DNA from: CAYFKJ01 sp964528595
Lineage (GTDB): Bacteria; Pseudomonadota; Alphaproteobacteria; UBA2966
Assembly (NCBI GenBank): GCA_964528595.1
Contig: CAZGTM010000063.1
Coordinates: forward strand, 1 to 21,377
Length of the DNA: 21,377 nucleotides
Direction of reading: 5' to 3'
Of the stretch, positions 16,184-21,377 are shown piece by piece (within the stretch, counting starts at the first letter, position 1; each line of letters begins with the position of its first letter). The position numbers were made by a program, and so were the translations under genes. A model generated the notes under the pieces. It did no database searches. It was given only the letters and a program-made list of their open reading frames with translations, and had not been told where the DNA came from.

Positions 16184-16828
16184 ATGACGGATTATCAACT
16201 TGCCGCACTGCTGTGTTCGCGGCTCAGCCATGATCTGACAGGTCCGGTGGGGGCGGTAGCGAACGGCATTGAAATGCTTGGGGACAATCCCGATCCGGAA
16301 ATGCAGCGCCAATCGTTGGAGCTATTGTCATTTAGCGCAGCGGAAATGTCGCGACGGCTCCAATTTTACCGTTTGGCTTTCGGCGCCGCCGGCGGCGTCG
16401 GGGCGACCTTGGGTCTGGGTGACGCTAGGCAGGTGGCGCTGTCCTTTTTTCAGGAGCGCAAGCAATCACTGAACGGGCCGGAAGACGATGCATCCGGGGT
16501 GACGATACCGCAGGCCGGCGTGCAATTGATCCTCAATATGGTTTTGTTGGCGGCGGAAGCTTTGCCAAGAGGCGGAACCGTTGATCTGGGGAGCATTCTG
16601 TCGGATGGCGGATTGCGCGTGCGCGTTACCGCCAACGGTAAGAATGCCGGGTTGCATCCGGAATATTTGAAAGCGCTGGAGCTTGGGGTTCAAACTGGGG
16701 ACTTGGATGCCAGAACAGTGCAGCCTTATTATATCGCTCTGCTTTCCGACACCCTTAGCGCCGGATTGGAATGCCGCGTCGAGGATTCCGGAGACGTGTT
16801 GCTGGTGGCCGGCATTCCGCTCCCGTAA
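16184..16828 (+). CDS. chpT: Histidine phosphotransferase ChpT
   Basis: 214 aa. ChpT relays phosphate from the hybrid kinase CckA to CtrA (and CpdR) in alphaproteobacteria. The phospho-accepting residue is His16 in SRLSHDLTGPVGAVANGIEML, the hallmark of the family. The four-helix dimerisation part spans about 1-75; the rest is a degenerate ATPase-like fold (VQLILNMVLLAAEALPRGGTVDL, resembling an N-box region but without a D-box or G-boxes). AAGG lies 9 nt upstream of the ATG. It precedes cheY-cheB-cheR by 140 nt and lies 3.3 kb from ctrA, its likely final target. Confidence 0.92.
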   Translation: MTDYQLAALLCSRLSHDLTGPVGAVANGIEMLGDNPDPEMQRQSLELLSFSAAEMSRRLQFYRLAFGAAGGVGATLGLGDARQVALSFFQERKQSLNGPEDDASGVTIPQAGVQLILNMVLLAAEALPRGGTVDLGSILSDGGLRVRVTANGKNAGLHPEYLKALELGVQTGDLDARTVQPYYIALLSDTLSAGLECRVEDSGDVLLVAGIPLP

Positions 16829-16847
16829 TCCGCCTTAGAGCTTGATT

Positions 16848-16873
16848 TCATGCGTCGATCCGACGCAGCATGA
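16848..16873 (+). repeat. Hairpin between chpT and cheY
   Basis: TGCGTCG-ATC-CGACGCA (16851-16867) is a perfect 7-bp stem with a 3-nt loop. The flanking TCA and ATGA lengthen it to about 10 bp with a small bulge. No T-run follows, so it is not a classic intrinsic terminator. It could be a partial terminator, an mRNA-end stabiliser, or a copy of a dispersed intergenic repeat. Confidence 0.5.
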
Positions 16874-16968
16874 GTGTATATTGGTCTCAGTTGGAAATAA
16901 TGGACTTGAACACCCCGCACCGGTTCAGTATGTCGATTGCTGGTGGGTGAAGTAGTGGAGTTGCTATA

Positions 16969-17334
16969 ATGAAATCATGTCTCGTTGTCGATGACTCGAA
17001 AGTCATCCGCATGGTTGCGCGTCGGATCCTTGAGGGCTTGAGCTTTGAAGTTCGCGAGGCTGTAGACGGCAAAGAGGCCTTGGATTCGTGTCTTACGGCG
17101 ATGCCGGACGCGGTGCTGCTTGATTGGAATATGCCGGTCATGAATGGCATCGATTTTCTAAGGGAGTTGCGGAAGACAGAAGGTGGAGACGCGCCGATTG
17201 TCGTTTTCTGCACCACGGAAAATGACATGGATCATATTCGTGAAGCCATGGACGCCGGGGCCAACGAGTACATCATGAAACCTTTTGACAGCGACATACT
17301 GGAAGCGAAGTTTACCCAAGTGGGCCTTCTTTAA
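16969..17334 (+). CDS. cheY: CheY-type single-domain response regulator
   Basis: 121 aa, one receiver domain and no output domain. Key residues are the acidic pair Asp8-Asp9 (VVDDSK), phospho-acceptor Asp52 in LLDWNMPVMNG, Thr82/Thr83 and Lys104 in YIMKPF. The DWNMP form is typical of chemotaxis CheY proteins. It would carry the chemotaxis kinase signal to the flagellar motor switch; alphaproteobacteria often have several CheYs, so this copy could also be a phosphate sink. GGAG lies 9 nt upstream of the ATG. Its stop codon lies within a hairpin that includes the cheB ribosome site (17322-17352). Confidence 0.9.
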   Translation: MKSCLVVDDSKVIRMVARRILEGLSFEVREAVDGKEALDSCLTAMPDAVLLDWNMPVMNGIDFLRELRKTEGGDAPIVVFCTTENDMDHIREAMDAGANEYIMKPFDSDILEAKFTQVGLL

Positions 17335-17352
17335 CGCAAAGGAAAAAGGCCC
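17322..17352 (+). promoter_or_regulatory. Hairpin covering the cheY stop and the cheB ribosome site
   Basis: GGGCCTT (17322-17328) pairs perfectly with AAGGCCC (17346-17352), and an inner CTTT (17329-17332) can pair with AAAG (17338-17341). The cheY stop TAA is at 17332-17334. The best cheB Shine-Dalgarno sequence (AAAGG, ending 17349, 8 nt before the ATG at 17358) lies in the 3' arm. Ribosomes finishing cheY would open the stem, so translational coupling is likely (inference). Confidence 0.45.
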
Positions 17353-17357
17353 CTAGT

Positions 17358-18545
17358 ATGTCCACGCCCAACAGTACCTCTAGTTCATCAACTGCAGGAA
17401 CGGCTGCCGAACCACCCATCCGAGTGATGATGGTGGACGATTCCGCGGTTATTAGAGGCCTTGTCACCAGAATCCTGGAAGCCGAAACGGATATATTGGT
17501 TGTAGCGTCGGTGGGCGATGGCTCACGCGCTCTGAAATCCCTGGAAAACGACCCCACCATCGAAGTCGTTCTTCTCGACATCGAAATGCCGGTTATGGAT
17601 GGTCTCACGGCGCTGCCGCGGCTGTTGGAGATCGATCCGGATATCAAAGTCATCATGTCCTCAACGCTAACGCTGCAGAACGCCGACGTGAGCATGAGAG
17701 CGATGTCAATGGGCGCGGCGGACTATATCCCCAAGCCGACGTCAATGACCGGCGTTTCGGGATCGCAGGATTTCAAGCGGGATGTTATCGAAAAAGTTCG
17801 GGTGCTCGGTTCCGCCCGCCGGGAGAAATCGGGCTTGCCCGATGTCAGTTCTGCACCGCAAAAATCGGCGCCGCTGGCGCGTCCAAAGCCGGGCGAAAAG
17901 CCGGAAGTTCGGCCGGGTCTCTACCGCAACAAGCCGATCGTTTTGAGGGAAGCTTCGCGGCTCTCGCCCCTTGTGGTGGCGATCGGTAGTTCGACCGGCG
18001 GTCCGCAAGCTTTGTTTGAGTTGTTCGAACAACTCGAAAATTCGGTGAAGCTGCCGATTTTCATTACTCAGCATATGCCGCCTACCTTCACCACAATTTT
18101 GGCCGAACGCATCAACCGGCTGACCGACGGCAACTGCAATGAAGCGGTGGATGGCGAACCAGTGTTGGAGGGCCGCGTCTACGTCGCGCCCGGCGATTAT
18201 CACATGACAGTCAAAATCAAAAACGGCGACAAATTCGTTCAACTCGATCAGTCGCCGCCGGAGAATTTTTGCCGCCCGGCCGTGGATCCGATGTACCGAT
18301 CAATGGCCACGGCGTATGGCGGGCGCGTGCTTGGGGTAATTCTTACCGGAATGGGATCTGACGGCTTCAAGGGCGGAGAGGTGCTGGTTGAGGCCGGCGG
18401 CACGATTATCGCGCAAGATGATGACACCAGCGTGGTTTGGGGCATGCCGGGCGCGGTGGCAACCGGCGGATTGTGTTCGGCCGTGCTCCCGCTTAAACAA
18501 ATCGCACCGACAATTAAACGCCTTGTTGCGGGAGAAAAGCTATGA
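17358..18545 (+). CDS. cheB: Chemotaxis protein-glutamate methylesterase/deamidase
   Basis: 395 aa. It removes methyl groups from chemoreceptors and is activated by phosphorylation. After a Ser/Thr-rich start (1-18), the receiver domain (about 20-130) has Asp27-Asp28, phospho-acceptor Asp74 in LLDIEMPVMDG and Lys126 in YIPKP. A Pro/Lys-rich linker (about 155-200) leads to the esterase domain with catalytic triad Ser212 (IGSSTGGP), His239 (ITQHMPPTFT) and Asp335 (LTGMGSDG). It overlaps cheR by 4 nt (ATGA), and the hairpin at its ribosome site ties it to cheY. Confidence 0.96.
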   Translation: MSTPNSTSSSSTAGTAAEPPIRVMMVDDSAVIRGLVTRILEAETDILVVASVGDGSRALKSLENDPTIEVVLLDIEMPVMDGLTALPRLLEIDPDIKVIMSSTLTLQNADVSMRAMSMGAADYIPKPTSMTGVSGSQDFKRDVIEKVRVLGSARREKSGLPDVSSAPQKSAPLARPKPGEKPEVRPGLYRNKPIVLREASRLSPLVVAIGSSTGGPQALFELFEQLENSVKLPIFITQHMPPTFTTILAERINRLTDGNCNEAVDGEPVLEGRVYVAPGDYHMTVKIKNGDKFVQLDQSPPENFCRPAVDPMYRSMATAYGGRVLGVILTGMGSDGFKGGEVLVEAGGTIIAQDDDTSVVWGMPGAVATGGLCSAVLPLKQIAPTIKRLVAGEKL

Positions 18546-19357
18546 ACGATAGCGACTTCCACATTCTGGCGGATATGTTGAAGGAGCGCTCCGGCCTAGT
18601 TCTTGGAGACAATAAAACCTATCTCCTGGAAAGCCGTCTGGTTCCGGTCGCCAAAAAACATGGCATCGAAGATTTGGACGGGCTCGTTGCGGCGGTAAAA
18701 GGCAAGCCAAGCGAACGGCTGCTGTTCGACATTACCGAGGCGATGACGACGAACGAGTCGTTCTTTTTCCGTGACAACACGCCGTTTGACAATTTCAAGG
18801 AACACACTCTGCCGGCCCTGTTGGAAAAAAGGGCGAGCAGTAAATCAATCCGTGTCTGGTCTGCCGCCTGTTCAACGGGCCAGGAGGCATATTCCCTGGC
18901 TATGTTGCTCAAGGAACAGGGGTCGAAGTTGGATGGTTGGCGGATCGAAATTATCGGTACCGATCTTTCACCGACCGTTCTCGAGAAGGCGAAGGCAGGG
19001 GTGTATTCACAGTTCGAGGTTCAGCGCGGGCTACCGGTGCAATACCTCGTCAAATATTTCGCCCAGGTGAATGAACTCTGGCAGATCGACGCCTCGATCA
19101 GGGCGATGGTTAAATACCGTGAAGGTAATTTGCTCGAGAATTTCTCCGACCTCGGTACGTTCGACGTCGTCTTCTGCCGCAATGTCCTGATCTATTTCGA
19201 ACGCGACACCAAAGCCGAAGTCCTGGAGAAGATTTCACAAAGAATGCCGGGCGACGGATTCTTATACCTTGGCGGTGCGGAAACGGTTCTCGGCGTATCG
19301 GAAGAATTCAAACCCGTCACCGGGCAGCGCGGCGTATACGCGGTCAGCCGCGACTAG
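18542..19357 (+). CDS. cheR: Chemotaxis protein-glutamate O-methyltransferase
   Basis: 271 aa. It methylates chemoreceptor glutamates using S-adenosylmethionine, opposing CheB. The N-terminal helical domain (about 1-75) is followed by the catalytic domain with TTNESFFFRD, the SAM loop VWSAACSTGQEAYSLAM, the acidic IIGTDLSP, and FDVVFCRNVLIYFE, all hallmarks of CheR. There is no C-terminal receptor-tail-binding or TPR extension. It starts in the last codon of cheB and is the last gene of the unit; ctrA converges from the right with a 56-nt gap. Confidence 0.96.
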   Translation: MNDSDFHILADMLKERSGLVLGDNKTYLLESRLVPVAKKHGIEDLDGLVAAVKGKPSERLLFDITEAMTTNESFFFRDNTPFDNFKEHTLPALLEKRASSKSIRVWSAACSTGQEAYSLAMLLKEQGSKLDGWRIEIIGTDLSPTVLEKAKAGVYSQFEVQRGLPVQYLVKYFAQVNELWQIDASIRAMVKYREGNLLENFSDLGTFDVVFCRNVLIYFERDTKAEVLEKISQRMPGDGFLYLGGAETVLGVSEEFKPVTGQRGVYAVSRD

Positions 19358-19358
19358 C

Positions 19359-19377
19359 TGCCGCCATTTACGCGGCA
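19359..19377 (+). terminator. Weak hairpin after cheR
   Basis: TGCCGC-CATTTAC-GCGGCA is a perfect 6-bp stem with a 7-nt loop, starting two bases after the cheR stop. Only TTATTT follows about 6 nt later, so intrinsic termination would be weak. It sits between the convergent cheR and ctrA genes. Confidence 0.3.
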
Positions 19378-19413
19378 TCACGTTATTTGGAGAACTGTTG
19401 ACGGGAAACCCGC

Positions 19414-20121
19414 TTATGCGGCGCCCGGCTGATCCTGAACGTCGCCGGCCGGATCGCGCAGCACGTAGCCTCGTCCCCAAACCGTTTCGATGTAGTGATC
19501 GCCGCCGGTCGCCGAGGCGATTTTCTTCCTCAGCTTGCAAACGAAGACGTTGATTATCTTCAATTCCGGCTCGTCCATACCGCCATAAAGATGATTGAGG
19601 AACATCTCCTTGGTCAGCGTGGTGCTCTTGCGCAGCGACAATAATTCGAGAATGCCGTATTCCTTGCCGGTCAAATGGATCGGCTCGTCATCAACCTCGA
19701 CCGCCCGGGTATCCAAATTGACCGAGAGACGCCCGGTTTTGATGATCGATTGCGCGTGACCTTTGGAACGGCGCACGATGGCATTGATCCGGGCAACCAG
19801 TTCCGCCTTGTCGAACGGTTTGGTCAGGTAGTCATCCGCGCCGAACACCAATCCCTTCACCTTGTCATCGGGTTCTTTCATACCCGACAAGATCAAAATG
19901 GGCGTTTCGACCTTGGCCAGCCTTAATTTCTTAAGCACGTCATAGCCGTGCATATCAGGCAGGTTCAGATCGAGGATAATGATGTCGTAATCGTAAAGCT
20001 TTCCTAGATCGAGGCCTTCCTCGCCGAGGTCCGTGCAATACACATTGAAACCCTCAGAACCCAGCATAAGTTCCAGGCTTTTGGCCGTCGATTCGTCGTC
20101 TTTAACGAGAAGCACCCGCAT
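19414..20121 (-). CDS. ctrA: Cell-cycle/motility response regulator CtrA
   Basis: 235 aa from ATG 20121 (MRVLLV), with a GGGGGAAGAG site just upstream; the longer frame to 20262 is not supported. The receiver domain has phospho-acceptor Asp51 in LDLNLPDMHGYDVL and ADDYLTKPFDKAELVARI. The OmpR-type winged helix (about 125-225) carries the hallmark LTGKEYGILELLSLRK, TLTKEMFLNHLYGGMDEPELKII and IETVWGRGYVLRDP. CtrA is phosphorylated through ChpT and binds TTAA-type sites; in many Rhodospirillales it controls flagella and chemotaxis. Unusual: Lys7 (AAA) replaces the Glu of the acidic pocket (usual EDD, here KDD), Asn replaces Asp in KIINVF, and LVFGADD replaces the usual GVGADD. It is divergent from fliI, with TTAACCAT elements between. 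Confidence 0.93.
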   Translation of the reverse strand: MRVLLVKDDESTAKSLELMLGSEGFNVYCTDLGEEGLDLGKLYDYDIIILDLNLPDMHGYDVLKKLRLAKVETPILILSGMKEPDDKVKGLVFGADDYLTKPFDKAELVARINAIVRRSKGHAQSIIKTGRLSVNLDTRAVEVDDEPIHLTGKEYGILELLSLRKSTTLTKEMFLNHLYGGMDEPELKIINVFVCKLRKKIASATGGDHYIETVWGRGYVLRDPAGDVQDQPGAA

Positions 20122-20178
20122 GGCTCTTCCCCCAATTTTGAGAGATAATTTCGCACATATGGTGACACAGACCACAGT

Positions 20179-20210
20179 CGTTAACCATATGTACCGCAAA
20201 ATGGTTAACG
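20179..20210. promoter_or_regulatory. Inverted pair of TTAACCAT CtrA-like sites between ctrA and fliI
   Basis: CGTTAACCAT (20179-20188) and ATGGTTAACG (20201-20210) form a perfect 10-bp inverted repeat separated by 12 nt. Each arm contains TTAACC, the CtrA half-site core. The pair lies 58 bp upstream of the ctrA ATG and 131 bp upstream of the fliI start, so it could serve CtrA self-control and fliI. That CtrA is the binder is inferred from the motif and position. Confidence 0.6.
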
Positions 20211-20340
20211 CGGCAAGTTTTGGCGGCGATTTACAAAACCTTAATTCCCAATGCGTCATCATGACTACTCAGCGTAACCGGTCGGTCTCAGCCGCAAATC
20301 GGCGAAGCTGCCCAGCAACCGGGTTATTGGGAGACGCTCT

Positions 20341-21377
20341 TTGGAAAGCGTGATTGCCGAACTTGATGCGCTTCAGGATCATGAGCGATACGGGCGCGTC
20401 GTCGCAATTCAAGGTCTTCTGATTGAGGTTTCGGGCCTACAGAGGTGCGTGAGCATCGGATCGCGTTGTCGGATTGACACCCATGGCGGCGGCTCGGTGT
20501 CGGCCGAGGTCGTGGGTTTTCGCGATGACCGCGCCCTGATGATGCCATTCGGCAGCGTCGAAGGTGTCGGCCTAGGCTGCAAAGCCGCGGTTTCCGAGCA
20601 CGACTCGGTCGTTTATCCGGATGCCTCATGGCTCGGTAGGATCGTTAACGCGATGAGGGAACCGCTGGACGGCGGACCGCCTTTGTTGCGGGGCAACGTA
20701 GGCTACCGCGTCCGTGCTGAACCGCCGCCGGCCGCCAAAAGAAAGCGCACCGGGGGCAAAATCGATCTCGGCGTCAAAGTCATCAATACCTTCCTCACTT
20801 GTTGTCTCGGACAACGCATGGGCATATTTGCAGGATCCGGTATCGGTAAGTCCATTTTGCTTTCCATGCTGGCGCGATACACCTCGGCGAACGTCAATGT
20901 CATCGGCCTTGTCGGGGAACGCGGCCGCGAAGTTCAGGAATTCATCCAGGACGATTTGGGAGAGGAGGGGCTGAGGCATTCCGTTGTGGTCGTGGCGACC
21001 TCGGACGAATCTGCTTTGATGAGGCGGCAGGCCGGTTATCTCACGCTGACGCTTTCGGAATACTTCCGCGACCTCGATTATCAGGTCTTGTGCCTGATGG
21101 ACAGCGTTACGCGGTTTGCCATGGCGCAGCGCGAGATTGGCCTCACGGGCGGAGAACCACCGGCTAGCAAGGGCTACACGCCAACCGTTTTTGCCGAATT
21201 GCCGAAGCTGTTGGAGCGCGCCGGACCGGGAACCGGAGAAGGCACGATAACGGGCTTGTTTACGGTTCTCGTCGAAGGCGACGATCACAACGAACCTGTC
21301 GCGGACGCGGTGCGCGGTATTCTTGACGGCCACATCGTCCTTGATCGGTCTATTGCGGAACGGGGCCGCTATCCGCC
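20341..21377 (+). CDS. fliI: Flagellar export ATPase FliI, 3' end outside window
   Basis: 345 codons seen of a family usually about 440 aa. It drives flagellar type III export at the membrane base of the flagellum. The start chosen is TTG at 20341, with GGGAG 7 nt upstream; the frame is closed by TAA at 20275 and no ATG lies between, and GTG 20350 is the alternative. After the N-terminal beta-barrel domain, PDASWLGRIVNAMREPLDG and GVKVINTFLTCCLGQRMGIFAGS lead into Walker A GSGIGKS (165-171). GLVGERGREVQEF and Walker B VLCLMDSVTRFAMAQREIGL (Asp254) follow, then GYTPTVFAELPKLLERAG, typical of FliI. Asp254 is the Walker B acid. A fliJ gene usually follows, outside the window. Confidence 0.95.
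   Translation, partial: MESVIAELDALQDHERYGRVVAIQGLLIEVSGLQRCVSIGSRCRIDTHGGGSVSAEVVGFRDDRALMMPFGSVEGVGLGCKAAVSEHDSVVYPDASWLGRIVNAMREPLDGGPPLLRGNVGYRVRAEPPPAAKRKRTGGKIDLGVKVINTFLTCCLGQRMGIFAGSGIGKSILLSMLARYTSANVNVIGLVGERGREVQEFIQDDLGEEGLRHSVVVVATSDESALMRRQAGYLTLTLSEYFRDLDYQVLCLMDSVTRFAMAQREIGLTGGEPPASKGYTPTVFAELPKLLERAGPGTGEGTITGLFTVLVEGDDHNEPVADAVRGILDGHIVLDRSIAERGRYP

Noticed and set aside
16079..16312. N-terminal extension of the DUF3553 frame into chpT
   Set aside because: The family is about 60 residues long and starts just before the LxPGDRVRHP motif; the extension is antisense to chpT.
20122..20262. 47-residue N-terminal extension of CtrA
   Set aside because: CtrA proteins begin with MRVLL at the ATG 20121, which has a good ribosome site; the extension would cover the regulatory inverted repeat.
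20626..21333. 235-codon minus-strand frame opposite fliI
   Set aside because: FliI Walker motifs and the family-wide sequence on the plus strand are unambiguous; the minus frame is a shadow.

Overview
The window comes from a motile alphaproteobacterium, most likely of the order Rhodospirillales or close to it (inference). The evidence is CtrA and the phosphotransferase ChpT, CheB/CheR next to ctrA and fliI, an alphaproteobacterial-style CheZ, a DUF3553 protein divergent from chpT, and a moderately GC-rich coding style. No rRNA, tRNA, CRISPR array, insertion sequence or phage gene was seen; all neighbourhoods look chromosomal.

Layout. (1) 1-3289, minus strand: two tandem, related histidine kinases. 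The upstream one (2090-3289) is soluble, carries a receiver domain and has Gly where the phospho-accepting His should be. The downstream one (start 1981, runs off the left edge) has a MASE3-like membrane sensor, a PAS domain and an intact H-box. (2) 3394-4624: an unrecognised 91-residue protein and a TetR-type regulator. (3) 4629-7367: a threonine-synthase-like PLP enzyme and NAD kinase on the minus strand, divergent from a small lipoprotein. (4) 7377-8179, minus: a CheZ-type phosphatase whose well-placed start lies in a different frame from the body, the two being separated by an A6 run. (5) 8352-15806: a molybdenum/formate block: moaA on the minus strand, divergent fdhD-mobA-modE-like on the plus strand, then the minus-strand two-subunit NAD-type formate dehydrogenase (fused NuoE/NuoF-like beta, then alpha). 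A sequence very like an E. coli-type ModE operator lies between moaA and fdhD. (6) 15896-21377: DUF3553 gene, chpT, cheY-cheB-cheR, ctrA (minus strand) and fliI (cut by the right edge). Two oppositely oriented TTAACCAT elements lie between ctrA and fliI.

How the genes fit. FdhD and MobA mature the metal-pterin cofactor of the formate dehydrogenase, MoaA starts pterin synthesis, and the ModE-like protein with the operator offers a control loop. ChpT phosphorylates CtrA, which commonly controls motility genes in this group; cheZ, cheY, cheB, cheR and fliI are plausible targets. The oddest points are the His-less kinase, the cheZ frame break, a CtrA with Lys in place of the acidic-pocket Glu, and the ModE-like operator. 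None is shown to be a new system; all are stated as testable observations.
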